A stretch of DNA of 64,000 bases from Micropterix aruncella (Eukaryota > Arthropoda > Insecta > Lepidoptera > Micropterigidae). The notes below the pieces were generated by a model. That model did no database searches. It was not told the origin of the DNA and saw only the letters and a program-made list of their open reading frames with translations. Both the position numbers and the translations under genes were made by a program. The stretch covers positions 3,982,442 through 4,046,441 of the forward strand of contig OX155976.1 of the NCBI GenBank assembly GCA_944548615.1, written 5' to 3'. Shown here piece by piece: positions 31,878 through 41,948 of the stretch (positions are counted from its first letter, which is position 1; the number at the start of each line of letters is the position of its first letter).

Positions 31878-32543
31878 GGGGAGTTAACGGGCCCTCGCTG
31901 AGTTGGCCACGAAGACCCATTCTGTTCCGGGTTGGTCACACTCACGGGTCAACACCCATCCGACGGCCTCCAGCATGAAGTGCGAGCCTGGGTAGGACTC
32001 TGGCCTTGGTCAGTTTCCTCTGGGAATCAAACTTCTGGCGCTCCTGGACGGTCTGCGCACCGTGCGGCGTAAGCCAATCGACTGCACTCTGACTAACAGT
32101 CGGGGGAGTCTGGAAGCAGTACTGTTTCCTATAGAGCGGGGGTGGTTGCGGACCTTACGGCGACTGTTCTTGAAACGACCATCGGCCATCCCATCCTGGG
32201 TGAACAGCCGGGCAAAGGACGCTGTGGTCCACGATAGATTCGGTAAACACCGTTTCACCGCTTCGTATGGGAGAGGACCGCGCAAGTGACCTCGAACTCG
32301 GAACCAATCGAGAGACCGGAGTAATCTGGTCACAATTGGAAGTAAGGGCGTAAGTGCAAGCCCGCTGGGTAACACTCCTGGCTACTCGTGGTTAAGGTGT
32401 TGACCTATTACGGGCTTGTGACGTAGCTAGATGGTGGACTGTTATGTCCCAAGTCTTCTACGCTCACTCCAGGGAGATAGAACGACTAATCATTAAAACT
32501 TCCTGTGGTGACGGGTTCGCCCGTTGTAGTCGACAACCGAAGT
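31878..32543 (+). mobile_element. Family A SINE-like repeat, copy 1
   Basis: 666 bp flanked by TGTTGTAGATC (31867-31877, 32544-32554). It starts GGGGAGTTAACGGGCCC and ends …CGCCCGTTGTAGTCGACAACC. It is GC-richer than its surroundings, with no convincing protein. An antisense ORF of 110-121 codons recurs in three copies but is probably incidental. Confidence 0.85.
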
Positions 32544-33094
32544 TGTTGTAGATCTATGAGTAACATCGTTGTCAATTTTGCCATTAATGCTTAGTATTGA
32601 GCCCAAATATTTAAATTACATCGGTAAAGGCGGAATTCCTAAAGCGATCTTGATGTTATTAGGGTTATTATTGTCATAAAAAATGCACGCCATGTGTTCT
32701 ACCTTCTTTCTACTAATCTTAAGGCCATTTGTTTCGAGTGCCTCAATCCAGGAGTTGAAGTTTTGTTGTAGATCGTCTACATCGTCCGAGACCAAAACAA
32801 CATCATCGGCATAGAGTATGTTCCAAGGCAGTCACTTTTGACAGTTTGTTGTGAGGTGGTCCATGGTGGTATTAAATAGCAATGGGCTCAGGGTGGAGCC
32901 TTGATGTACCCCGACTTCAGTCTCAAACATCTCGCCTCTGCCTGCAGCACTGAGGACTTGAGTAGTCACGGATCTGTACATGTCTTGAATAAGGTTAATA
33001 ATGTATTCAGGTACTAGTTGTTGTCTCAGTGCTTCCCAGATGATGCCTCGAGGGATATGATCAAATGCCTTTTCCAAATCTATAAAAGGCATTT

Positions 33095-33195
33095 ATATAA
33101 AATTTAACCATCTCTAGCATCCAGTCATACAAAATTATCTTCCAGTGCGTTGTAGGAGGAATACAAAAGTCCCCAAAAATTGTCCTATCGGTCAT
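33095..33195 (-). mobile_element. RLE fragment, 5' side of the interrupted copy
   Basis: On the - strand it matches RLE element sequence from GGGGACTTTTGTATTCC through ACTGGATGCTAGAGATG to AATGCCTTT. Together with 31029-31045 it is one old copy split by the RTE insertion. Confidence 0.75.
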
Positions 33196-33453
33196 TAAAT
33201 TGCTTATATTGTCGTATTAATAAAAATTATAAATCGGTGTATATGCTCCCTAAAGTTTAACTGAGGATCGAAAAAACTCTCAGATCTTTAATTTCAAAAG
33301 ATATAAATGATACTGTTTACACCTGTTGTGCGTCTGCAGTGCACCTTTGGTATGTGGTACGCTTTAAGGATGTGGTTAAGATGCAAAAAAAGATGTTGAG
33401 TTTTTGTAAGGATTTGCAGTCGTTTTCAAATTGTTTTTTTTCTTATTTTTCAG

Positions 33454-33525
33454 AAAGAGCAATGTGTGTCAAAAAGGACTACTCGATTACCCGTGCCTCC
33501 ACATCATCACCGACTCTCATTAGTG
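33454..33525 (+). CDS. MAST: MAST kinase gene, exon 3 (residues 69-92)
   Basis: 72 nt between a strong acceptor (TTTTTTTCTTATTTTTCAG) and the donor gtaaga, phase 0 to 0. It reads KEQCVSKRTTRLPVPPHHHR then LSLV, comparable to the MAST N-terminal stretch around SNRKSLI…LPRPHSPL. Another frame is also open (RAMCVKKDYSI…), but only this one keeps the phase through exons 4 and 5 to the invariant RRWSLASLPSSGYGT. Confidence 0.78.
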
Positions 33526-33873
33526 GTAAGAAACATCTTCAGTATGATCTGTCACAAACTTTAATTTTCTTGATTATCAGCCTCGTTCGTTCGTTAACGA
33601 GTCCGTGGCAGGCTAGGACACATCTACAAAAACATGCGGCCTGGATGGCCTTGTCGTTTGCCTCTTGTAGGTCTTGGTGTGTGATAGGGATCGATATTTT
33701 TTTTTTTAAAATTTTATTTATGGTAATGTACATAATATGCAACAAGCGTAACAATTCATAAATAATATCTACACTTTAAATAAAACCCACAGCAAGTTGC
33801 ATCACGCTTATACTGAAGATCGGTCCCATGTCGCCCAACTAAGTAAACACTTGTTCTAGGGCAACCATTTTAA
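33526..33873 (+). other. MAST intron 3, first part, nothing recognised
   Basis: No repeat ends or coding motif were seen before the MITE at 33874. Confidence 0.45.
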
Positions 33874-34135
33874 CCCCTCAGGCCCCGATTGCCCGATATC
33901 GGCCACAATACGATTCAGCGTGACGGCCCCGTTTTAATTTTATTTTAATTAAATTAGTTTTATTTTATTATGTTTTATTATGTTAATATGTTTCATTTTA
34001 ATTATGGGTACAGTGGTTTGGCATTAATTAATGTTTTGGTGAGACAGTGTCGTAATTCAATTTTTTTACTAATTATTACCAAAAATTTTTGGGACTGCAA
34101 CTTGTCAATCGGCTGAGGGGCCGAGGCCTGAAGGG
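33874..34135. mobile_element. TTAA MITE, family P1, copy 2
   Basis: 262 bp, CCCCTCAGGCCCCGATTG … GGCCGAGGCCTGAAGGG, flanked by TTAA (33870-33873, 34136-34139). Opposite orientation to the copy at 28579. Confidence 0.9.
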
Positions 34136-34139
34136 TTAA

Positions 34140-34900
34140 ACTAATACTAGTTTTAAAAAGAAAACATTTTCAAAGGAAAATAAATAGTTTAAACAAAGAA
34201 AAAAGCAAAAATGAAAAAAAAACATTGAATTAAATAAAAATATATATAAAAATAAAATATGTAAATATATAATTATAATAAAATAAAACATTGAAGTAAA
34301 TAGATAATTAAATACACTTATCCTCCGGTTAATAATAAACTATATAGTCATAACTTAAATGATAAATACAATTTGTAATATTTGTAAGAAAAATAAAAAG
34401 TCACAATAAAATTATAATACTAGTAATAGTAAAGTTTCTAAAAAAATTGAATAGTCACAAACTAAAATTAAAATAATAGTAATAGTCACAAAGTGCAGCC
34501 AAACAAAGCTAGATAGTTGAGAGTTCTTGATGTATTCGGGACCTTCCTGGCCCAAGCATCCACGAGATCAGTTGTTTCTTAAAAATTGAAATACTCGGGC
34601 TAATCTTTATACCTGCAGGTAGGATGTTATATATCTTAGGCCCTAGATAAGTAAAATTTCTTTGGCCAAATGGCGTACTCCTTCGGGGAACTGCAACGTA
34701 GTCACTATTGGCACATCTTTTGTGTTTAGTTTGCTGGGATTTAATTTTTTCCTTAAGAACGATCCGACCTAAACTCAATTGCTGGCAGGATAGGAGGTGG
34801 ACTTCAACCTGCAACTTTCCATAGTCACATATAGAATTCTTTGTGTAGCTCCAGCGGAGGAAATTGGTTCGACATCTTGTCACATCTACCCTCATTCTAT
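34140..34900 (-). pseudogene. CR1/Jockey-like C-terminus and AT-rich 3' UTR
   Basis: On the - strand 34895-34509 is open, with DYVAVPRRSTPFGQRNFTYL, GPKIYNILPAGIKISPSIS and IFKKQLISWML, the usual RT C-terminus of this group. The AT-rich tail runs to 34140. It has no catalytic part. Confidence 0.7.
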
Positions 34901-34979
34901 TGAGACTACGCCAGGTACTATCAGCCTGACTGCCTCGAATGCCTTAAAACAAAAAAAAAACTTCACTTTTGATTCTCGG

Positions 34980-35050
34980 ACTAGGTGTGGGCAAGCAAGT
35001 TCTGTAACTGACTAGTTTTGTGACTCACACTAGGTGTGGGCAAGCAAGTT
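34980..35050 (+). repeat. 22-bp direct repeat pair
   Basis: ACTAGGTGTGGGCAAGCAAG plus TT occurs at 34980-35001 and 35029-35050 with 27 bp between. It may be a small duplication or the target repeat of a lost element. Confidence 0.7.
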
Positions 35051-35149
35051 ATTTTATTTTGAGAGCAGATATAGCTTCAGATATCATCTCTGTATCATTT
35101 CTGCCTATATTTCAGCCTAAATAATCTGCCATTTTAACATTCTGATCAA

Positions 35150-35945
35150 CAGACCCATTCTCTTTAGGGTTGGTCACACTCACGGGTCAACACTTATCCG
35201 GCGGCCTCCACGCATGAAGTGCGAGCCTGGGTAGGACTCTGGCCTTAGGGTTAGTTTCCCCTAGGAATCAACCTTCTGGAGCTCCTGGACGGTCTGCGCA
35301 CCGTGCGGCATCTTGGGACTCCAGGCACCCTGCGCGAGGCAGCAGGAAACCTGAAAGCCCTGCTGGCTTTCGTCGAGGAGCTGGGGTGGGTGGAATAGCG
35401 CTACCCCCGTTACACGCAAAATAGGCACACTGGATGTCTACTTGCGGAGGAACGCCCAGTATAACTAACTAACTAACCGTGCGGCATAAGCCAATCGATT
35501 GCGCACTCTGACTCACAGTCGGGGGAGTCTGGAAGCAGTACTGTTTTCTATAGAGCGGTGACTGCTCTTGAAACGACCATCGGCTACCCGATCCTGAGTG
35601 AACAGCCGGGCAAAGAATGCCGTGGTCCGCGATAGATTCGGTACACACCGTTTAACCGCTTCGTAAGGGAGAGGACCGCACAAGCGACCTCGAACTCGTA
35701 ACCAATCGAGAGACTGGAGTAATCTGGTCGCAATTGGAAGTAAGGGCGTGAGTGTAAGCCCGCTGGGTAACACTCCTGGCTATCTCGCGGTTAAGGCGTT
35801 GGCCTCTTGCGGGTATGTGGCGGAGCTTGACGGTGGACTGCTCTGTCCAAGTCTTCTGCGCTCACTCCAGGGAGATAGAATGACTAATCGTTAAAACTTC
35901 CTGAGGTGACGGGTTCGCCCGTTGTAGTTGACAACTCTAGTTGCC
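35150..35945 (+). mobile_element. Family A SINE-like repeat, copy 2, with a nested insertion
   Basis: 5' truncated: it starts at AGACCCATTCT, and runs to …CGCCCGTTGTAGTTGACAAC. It is interrupted at 35312-35475. Confidence 0.8.
35312..35475 (+). mobile_element. 5'-truncated non-LTR 3' end with (TAAC)n tail
   Basis: Flanked by ACCGTGCGGCAT (35300-35311, 35476-35487), a 12-bp duplication. It reads LGTPGTLREAAGNLKALLAF then VEELGWVE and a stop, the C-terminus of a non-LTR polyprotein, followed by a UTR and (TAAC)n. Confidence 0.85.
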
Positions 35946-36128
35946 GTTATAACAAAAAGAATCCATTTTACAAAATGTCATACTGGAGAAAAACTTCTGA
36001 TAGTTGTGATAACCATGAGGGCTTGCTACATCGACATTAATATCTTTGATATCATCAGTAATATCGTCTGTTATTTAAACTAGAACCATGATGTCCTCCC
36101 AGTTCTCATATATTTTATGTTTTGGCAG

Positions 36129-36268
36129 GTGGGTGGAGGTCGGTGCGTGTCCCCAGCTCCGGCCAGCCCCATAACAACTCACCCGCCTCCGCTATCTTCT
36201 CACGGTCCACAGCTACACCCGACACTATGCCATCCGCTGATTGCCAGCGTCAAGAGGGCCAAGGACAT
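36129..36268 (+). CDS. MAST: MAST kinase gene, exon 4 (residues 93-138)
   Basis: 140 nt from the acceptor TTTTGGCAG to the donor gtaagt, phase 0 to 2. It reads VGGGRCVSPAPASPITTHPP, then Ser/Pro/His-rich sequence and IASVKRAKDM, with the last codon split as AT+G. A second frame across the exon is also open, but it would run exon 5 into a stop. It is GC-rich against the AT-rich introns. This is the disordered, phosphosite-rich N-terminal part of MAST. Confidence 0.85.
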
Positions 36269-36776
36269 GTAAGTTAACCTCTCAGGAGCGGTCGACTCTC
36301 CAGACAGTTTAAAAAAAAGTGTGTATGCGCAGTCAACTCTCTGAAAGTTATTTATTTATTTATTTAGAAAAAAACCACAGTAAAGGTGTACATGTATGCA
36401 TTAAATTAAGGAACAGATATTTGAATAGATATTTGAACATCATTTGTGATGCAAAGAAAGTATCGATGTGTTGTCTTTTATTAACTCCGCTAAACCACAG
36501 ACTGCTCTGTAGTTATACCTGTATTATAATTTTTACACGACTGTCCAACAAAAATGGAGTGTAATGTGTTCAGGGTTCATCTATGTACCTATGTTTTCTG
36601 ATTCTCTATTTCACTATAACTTCTAAACGCTGAAACCGATTTAGAAGTATGTTACATTGTTAGAATCGTTATGTCATCTTGAGTGTCATAAGATTAACCA
36701 TAACTGTCAAAATATCAAGTAAATTGTTATAACCGTGAAGGTATAATCTACCGTGTTTTGAAGAAACACGGCAGAA
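36269..36776 (+). other. MAST intron 4, first part, nothing recognised
   Basis: AT-rich; no repeat termini or coding signal were seen. Confidence 0.45.
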
Positions 36777-37080
36777 TCACCAAAACCAAAAAAAAGAACT
36801 TATTAGGTATATGGACGCCACCTGTCTTTTATAGGAAAAGACGGAAACTAATTTACAAAAAAAATAATACAAATAAAAAAAATGAAAGGAAAAAAAATAA
36901 AAAAAAGTTACCCTAAAAAAAATGATCTCAGAGTGTGAGCTAAATACTGGTGGGCATTGGATTTGGCCCACAGAAAACCTTTTCCATCAGACGCAAAAAT
37001 ACAAAAGAAAAACACGCTAGAAGGTGAAAAATTCGTTTTTAATTTAGCCTAAAAGGCACATGGCAAATTTCACATCGTGT
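36777..37080 (-). repeat. Diverged relative of the Gypsy LTR
   Basis: Shares the layout of the Gypsy LTR at 8300-8600: GGACGCCAC, then CTTTTATAGG, GAAACTA and an A-rich run. Diverged and without internal sequence, so probably an old solo LTR. Confidence 0.35.
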
Positions 37081-37389
37081 CCACGGTGCGCAGACCGCAA
37101 ACGTGCACCCGCCCAGCAGTTGATGGTTATTTCCTCTTCCACATGGAGACAAAAATCCAGGTGAAGTGAAGGGTAAGGTTAAAGTGAAGTGAAGGGTAAG
37201 GTAATGCCACACGGGATCGAGTGGCCCAAGATCATATCAAGAGTGGCATGACAACAGGTCAACATCCATCCCTGCTGCTTAGGATACAGTATATTTTCAT
37301 AGTCTCCAGACTCCTTCAGCAGTTAGTCAGATTAAGGGAATGCAATCTCGGTTTACCGAGATTGCAAGATTAATTTTGCTCGCAAAATA

Positions 37390-37972
37390 CCGACATTTCT
37401 AAAAATTTACAAAACCTACATTCGTCCTCTGATCGAGTATGGTTTTCAAATCTGGAATCCTTATTTTGCCAAGGACATCAACCTGCTTGAAAGTGTACAA
37501 CGTAGAGCGACAAAACTGCCAAAAACCCTAAGAAAAACACCTTACGAACACAGATTAAAAATCCTCAAACTGACAACTCTGGAGCAACGGAGACACAGAG
37601 GAGATCTCATAGAGACATACAAAATACTGAGGCAACACTACGACTGCCCAGAGTTGGAAAGCATGTTTGTTTTCAATTCAAACAATCACTTAAGAGGTCA
37701 CAGCCTGAAACTCAAAGTTACAAGCTTTTCAACTGAAGCAAGAAAGCACTTCCTGATAAACAGAATCGCGAACAGCTGGAATAAACTGCCCGAGGAAGTT
37801 ATCGAAGCGCCAACCATAAACGCATTCAAAAATAGGCTTGATATATATTTAAAAAATGATATATAAAAGGAAAAAAAAGGAAACGGCATCACCAGTGAAT
37901 TTCATAGATATGAACACATCATCGGTAATCTGCTAGTTCATCAACAAATAATAATAATAATAATAAAATCAC
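37390..37972 (+). pseudogene. CR1-like RT C-terminus with (AAT)n tail
   Basis: Open from 37393 to the stop at 37864-37866: LKIYKTYIRPLIEYGFQIWN, INLLESVQRRATKLPKTL, then ANSWNKLPEEVIEAPTINAF and KNRLDIYLKNDI. This is the thumb and C-terminal tail of a CR1-type RT, 5' truncated. An (AAT)n tail lies at about 37947-37970. Confidence 0.75.
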
Positions 37973-38029
37973 ACGCAATCTCGCAGCACATTTCATGACC
38001 AAATTATATTTTCTTTGAAGAAGAGTATG

Positions 38030-38590
38030 TCGATTTATCTGACTTAGAACTTGTGTTTCAAATTGGCAATTAGGGTACTAAGTCGGCGAGATTCAGATGT
38101 CATAACCGCTGAAACCACTTTGCGGTTCGTGGTACGAAAGTTAAAAGAACTGAAAACACCAGGAGCACAGAAGCTGGCTGATTCTATGAACACTCTGATC
38201 ATTGAGCGCTGAACATTTTTGACAGCAGCGTTCTATTTGAGAGATCCGGCCCAGTACGACGAAGATTTTGATTTGCTGGATCAAGAGAGAGATACAGAAG
38301 CTGATCGAACTATTATATGGACAGTTTTGAAATGACCATTTTTCTCGAAGGAATAGTGGACTTGCTCTTCCGTCTACACCTGCAGATGCAGTTGTTATAG
38401 TAGACCCAGCAAACGAAATTTATTATGATAGCTTGCCTCTATTTTTAGTAGCCGCCACGCAAACACACCTCTCTCTGTTGATGAGGAATTAGAGATGGTT
38501 TCGAAACCCCCCCCCCCCCCCCCCCTCAAGAACGTTCTTCATGTGCAACTGGTTCGTCCATTGATATACTTATCAGAAAAGAAATTAATC
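38030..38590 (+). pseudogene. hAT-like transposase remnant, central part
   Basis: About 38098-38330 reads TAETTLRFVVRKLKELKTPG, a stop, TFLTAAFYLRDPAQYDEDFD and a second stop: similar in layout to the region before the hAT dimerisation domain. A C18 run sits at 38508-38525. The matching C-terminal piece is at 39490-39660. Confidence 0.55.
38508..38525 (+). repeat. 18-bp C homopolymer
   Basis: An uninterrupted C run inside the hAT remnant; its length may be affected by sequencing error. Confidence 0.8.
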
Positions 38591-38625
38591 TTCTTGAATA
38601 AGGTGGGACAATAATAAATAAATAC

Positions 38626-39064
38626 AAACGGAGCTGCCATGGAATTCACCGACCGGAGTCGGGCCCATCATAATACTATTTTTTACACTTCTGGGGGGTG
38701 AGCAGTGGATTCCGGACTTACGAACCGGCTGTGGTAGGTTTAGGACAGCTGTCTTGCCACATGTGAGCGTTCACCTTGCCACCCATTCACTCCCCCTTCG
38801 AAGCCATAGAATTTGAGATGCGCAAATCGCAGTTTTAGATAATTTTTCTAAGAAAGAGTTGATTATTTTTCTGGAAAGGCCAAGATCTTTAAAGAGGTGA
38901 AATAGAGATTTAGCTGGCAGGCCACGAGCGCCAACTTCCACCGCGTGAAGGTGAACAGTGAAGCCGTTCCGGGTTACGGCATTTGCAAGATCATGGTATT
39001 TATTTAATTTGTACTCGTGGTCTTTTGGGATATTTGATTCCCATGGAACAGTTAATTCTACAAG
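38626..39064 (-). mobile_element. RLE element 3' fragment
   Basis: On the - strand it carries the endonuclease part (VELTVPWESNIPKDHEYK) through the stop and 3' UTR, as in 6705-7165. The left junction is GTATTTATTTATTATTG. It separates two parts of a hAT remnant. Confidence 0.9.
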
Positions 39065-39119
39065 GATAGATACCACACGTACCCGAAATCTAAAGTAGAG
39101 ATAAAAATATAGACGAAAA

Positions 39120-39489
39120 CTTTTAAATAAGTTAATATTAAAAACACATTTTTAAAAACAAGCTTTTATTAACATGCTCTTTCCCGAGCCAACCGTTGGT
39201 ACAGCAGTCATATCATAGTGGAACTTAGAACAGGCTATCATACTTGAATGCTTATACAAAATTTCGTGTCTCTGTTGTTGACGGTTGAGGAGTCCCCTCG
39301 TCGAGAGCTAACACTGGCCGCAGCAGCCATGTCATGGTGAAACTGATAACGGAATGCTTTTACAAATTTTCGTGTTTGTGCTGTTCACCGTTGAAGATTC
39401 CCCTCGGCTGGAGCCAATCCTGGGTGCAGAATCAGTTCATGCATACCATAAAAATGCCTTGTCACCGGAACTGAACCAACATATAATAT
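39120..39489. repeat. Dispersed repeat H, copy 1
   Basis: Contains two diverged sub-units with ATTTCGTGT and GTTGACGGTTGAGGAG / GTTCACCGTTGAAGAT. The same arrangement recurs at 63500-63840. The class is unknown. Confidence 0.5.
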
Positions 39490-39660
39490 TTCAACTTGCA
39501 TTTTGCTTACCAATGCCTGTTACCTCTGGTACCAACAAGTGTCGAGGCAGAACGGGTATTTTCTGCCGTTGAATTACTGACACCCAGGCTTCGAAGTCGA
39601 TTAGCAGACGCAACTCTAGATTTGGTGTTTATTAAGAAGTTACTTTCAAAATTATTGCAA
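39490..39660 (+). pseudogene. hAT C-terminal dimerisation domain remnant
   Basis: Reads VPTSVEAERVFSAVELLTPR and LRSRLADATLDLVFIKKLL, the conserved hAT dimerisation motif. It probably belongs with 38030-38590. Confidence 0.7.
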
Positions 39661-39884
39661 TTTTTAAAAATATATATTTTATTTGATTATTTCGCCCTTA
39701 CGATGTAACTTTACCAAGTTGTTATAGAAATAATCAAAATACTTGAAAATTATAAAAAAATATGTTCTCAATTCTGCGAGATCTCGCAAAATACCGAGAT
39801 CTTGCAAGACTGACCTCTTAAATCTTGCAAATACCGAGATTGAAGATTTTGCTGCTAGTTTTCATTCCCTAGTCAGAATGCACA

Positions 39885-40095
39885 ACCGATTGGCTGCGCC
39901 GAACGGTGTGCAAACCGTCCATTAGCGCCGGGATGCAATCCCGCCGGGAGAAACCGCTCCACCAGCTTTGAGGCCTGAGACGCAAGAGTCTTAAACGGGG
40001 CAACCTTCCACACGAGGAGGCTTCCGAATAGGAGCCGAATCGTGAGTTGAGCCGATCCGAGAACATAGTGGATCTTGTGGTCCAAGCTGTACGAA
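39885..40095 (-). mobile_element. Family A fragment, antisense and diverged
   Basis: CGATTGGCTGCGCCGAACGG and the following bases are the inverse of the family A core (ACGGTCTGCGCACCGTGCGG … CCAATCG) with several differences. Confidence 0.5.
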
Positions 40096-40184
40096 ACCGT
40101 TCGCTACCAAGGGGAATAAGGCATAAAAAAATCAAATTATAACCGTTTGTTTTAAAATATAAAATGACATTTGTTTGATTTTAG

Positions 40185-40260
40185 GGAAGCGAGACGGTGG
40201 TCCTTGGCCTCTCTACCGTCTTCGGGATACGGAACCACACCAGGCAGTTCTAGTCTATCT
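40185..40260 (+). CDS. MAST: MAST kinase gene, exon 5 (residues 140-164), signature motif
   Basis: 76 nt from TTGTTTGATTTTAG to the donor gtaagt, phase 2 to 0 (its first base completes M139). It reads EARRWSLASLPSSGYGTTPG then SSSLS. RRWSLASLPSSGYGT is the near-invariant MAST-family motif N-terminal to the kinase, and the main basis for naming the gene. Members are large cytoplasmic AGC-type kinases with a PDZ domain that associate with microtubules; Drosophila drop out acts in dynein-dependent transport and cellularisation (known of the family, not shown here). Confidence 0.95.
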
Positions 40261-40425
40261 GTAAGTATCTTGTATTTCTTCTTAACCCCTCCTCTCGCGA
40301 AGTAAAAATTCAGCTATCACTTTTGCCTGCGACATTTTCACGCGTAAAATCGACGCGAGTCGACGACCTTGATACAAACGACCATAACTTGTAAACCACT
40401 ATACGGATCATAAAAAAAAATACTG

Positions 40426-41668
40426 ATTCGATTCTGTGCAATTCCAAAGATCCGGCAATATCGAAGCACGTAATAAGTGGCTGTAGTGATTCAAATGAAC
40501 TACAAGCCCGCGTAGACTTCCACAAAAGGTTCCTTACTGGAATCAGCCAGAATGGCACTGGTCTGGGGTATGGCAGTACAACCACGAGCGACGTGGACTT
40601 GAAGAAGTCTCTTTTGCGGGGAGATTACGACAGCAAGAGTATGGCTCATGCTATTGGCCTTCAATGCCAGAATGACTGGACAACAATTGGTGACTTTTGC
40701 ATTCCGCCTCCAATGCACTGGAAGGTAATGCTCTATGACTGGACGCCAGAGATGCTGAAATTTTATTTGAATGCCTTTCAGCATACACTTCCAGACCCCA
40801 GTAACCTCGCTCGTTGGAGCTTTGCCGAGGATAGTTCTTGTCCCCTCTGTAGCAATACCCCTTGCACAGCTAGACACATTCTAGCTGGCTGCAAGGTGGC
40901 CTTAGATCAAGGACGGTACACTTACCGCCATGACAAAGTTCTCGCTGTTATTCGCGAGGTAATTAGTCTCTCAGTGGCTCGTGCCAACAAGGGTTTGACA
41001 GTATCCTCCAAACCCCCAATACAGTTTGTGCGGGATGGCTCTAAAGGCAATAAACATTTAACTACAAAACCTTTCTCAATAATCGAGAAAGCTACAGATT
41101 GGACTCTGGAGGTTGATTCGGTCTCTAAGCAGTATAAATTCCCTGAAAGTCTCGGATGCACAGCCCTCCGTCCAGATATAACTCTTTACTCTCTATCTCG
41201 GAAGGTGGCTCTTATTGAAGAATTAACTGTTCCATGGGAATCAAATATCCCAAAAGACCACGAGTACAAATTAAATAAATACCATGATCTTGCAAATGCC
41301 GTAACCCGGAACGGCTTCACTGTTCACCTTCACGCGGTGGAAGTTGGCGCTCGTGGCCTGCCAGCTAAATCTCTATTTCACCTCTTTAAAGATCTTGGCC
41401 TTTCCAGAAAAATAATCAACTCTTTCTTAGAAAAATTATCTAAAACTGCGATTTGCGCATCTCAAATTCTATGGCTTCGAAGGGGGAGTGAATGGGTGGC
41501 AAGGTGAACGCTCACATGTGGCAAGACAGCTGTCCTAAACCTACCACAGCCGGTTCGTAAGTCCGGAATCCACTGCTCACCCCCCAGAAGTGTAAAAAAT
41601 AGTATTATGATGGGCCCGACTCCGGTCGGTGAATTCCATGGCAGCTCCGTTTGTATTTATTTATATAT
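40426..41668 (+). mobile_element. RLE element, 5'-truncated copy inside the MITE
   Basis: Near-identical to 5917-7165 (one in-frame 3-bp insertion and a few substitutions). It joins MITE sequence at TACTG on the left and ends GTATTTATTTATATAT on the right before the MITE resumes. The site is an A/T tract. Confidence 0.92.
40428..41507 (+). CDS. RLE element polyprotein, C-terminal part (partial)
   Basis: An open frame through the stop at 41505-41507, with the CPLCSNTPC zinc knuckle and the complete restriction-like endonuclease (RPDITLY, then EELTVPWESN where the main copy has VELTVPWESN, and KDHEYKLNKY). The RT is missing, so it is not active alone. The change next to the catalytic Glu comes from an AAG/TAG-type substitution near 41219. 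Protein-level similarity to the copy at 4263 is very high. Confidence 0.8.
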   Translation, partial: SILCNSKDPAISKHVISGCSDSNELQARVDFHKRFLTGISQNGTGLGYGSTTTSDVDLKKSLLRGDYDSKSMAHAIGLQCQNDWTTIGDFCIPPPMHWKVMLYDWTPEMLKFYLNAFQHTLPDPSNLARWSFAEDSSCPLCSNTPCTARHILAGCKVALDQGRYTYRHDKVLAVIREVISLSVARANKGLTVSSKPPIQFVRDGSKGNKHLTTKPFSIIEKATDWTLEVDSVSKQYKFPESLGCTALRPDITLYSLSRKVALIEELTVPWESNIPKDHEYKLNKYHDLANAVTRNGFTVHLHAVEVGARGLPAKSLFHLFKDLGLSRKIINSFLEKLSKTAICASQILWLRRGSEWVAR

Positions 41669-41726
41669 AAATGATCGCACTGAAATTTGACATATAAAAA
41701 ATTATAACCTGGAAATTGGGGGAATC

Positions 41727-41904
41727 AGAATCAGAATCAGAAATTTGTTTATTTGACTACTTTGGTATTTACATGGGGTCCCTGCGGCCGGTGGGCCGAT
41801 CAGGGGTGTGTCAGCTGCTTATGTTCTAGGTGAATCTGTGTAGCTGTATTTTATTTATTCATAACAAACTGTTACAATTTATCATGTGTTTCGTTGGTTT
41901 GATG
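41727..41904 (-). mobile_element. Short retroelement-like insertion in the MITE
   Basis: Extra DNA relative to the intact P3 copy, starting (GAATCA)n then AAATTTGTTTATTTGAC. Probably a 5'-truncated retroelement in antisense. The family was not recognised. Confidence 0.5.
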
Positions 41905-41948
41905 TCGGCCGTTGGTCCCGCAAGGGATGTTAGGGAGTTACCGGGTTA

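Larger units (their letters stand above)
31056..33084 (-). mobile_element. 5'-truncated RTE-like element with 10-bp duplication, host of two later insertions
   Basis: Flanked by AAAGGCATTT at 31046-31055 and 33085-33094, a 10-bp duplication of RLE sequence. On the - strand it holds RT from FIDLEKAFDHIPRGIIW and GVHQGSTLSPLLFN (about 33092-32870), catalytic ILYADDVVLVSDDVDD (about 32825), and the thumb LKIKGQLYKTAIRPAVLYGS (about 31800). The C-terminal tail follows, ending VEKDPREAQLDADTALD … KVNGTGSRKKLN near 31060. Frameshifts and stops make it dead. A SINE (31197-31495) and a family A repeat (31878-32543) sit inside it. Confidence 0.8.
40287..41944. mobile_element. TTAA MITE, family P3, copy 1, with two insertions
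   Basis: Outer TTAA at 40283-40286 and 41945-41948. MITE parts are 40287-40425, about 41669-41726 and 41905-41944, matching the intact copy at 44943-45184. The left end begins 26 bp after the exon 5 donor. Confidence 0.85.

Noticed and set aside
32010..32375. Antisense ORFs of 110-121 codons in family A (also 48032-48382 and 51479-51811)
   Set aside because: They recur only because the repeat recurs; no known motif, and they vary by indels between copies.
33454..36268. Alternative frame through MAST exons 3 and 4 (RAMCVKKDYSI … SGQPHNNSPASAIFSRST)
   Set aside because: It is open and looks plausible, but it would enter exon 5 out of frame and hit a stop, while the chosen frame gives RRWSLASLPSSGYGT.
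37921..37975. Possible CRISPR-like or satellite array from AAT repeats
   Set aside because: It is a simple (AAT)n retroelement tail, with no spacers or repeat units of the right kind.
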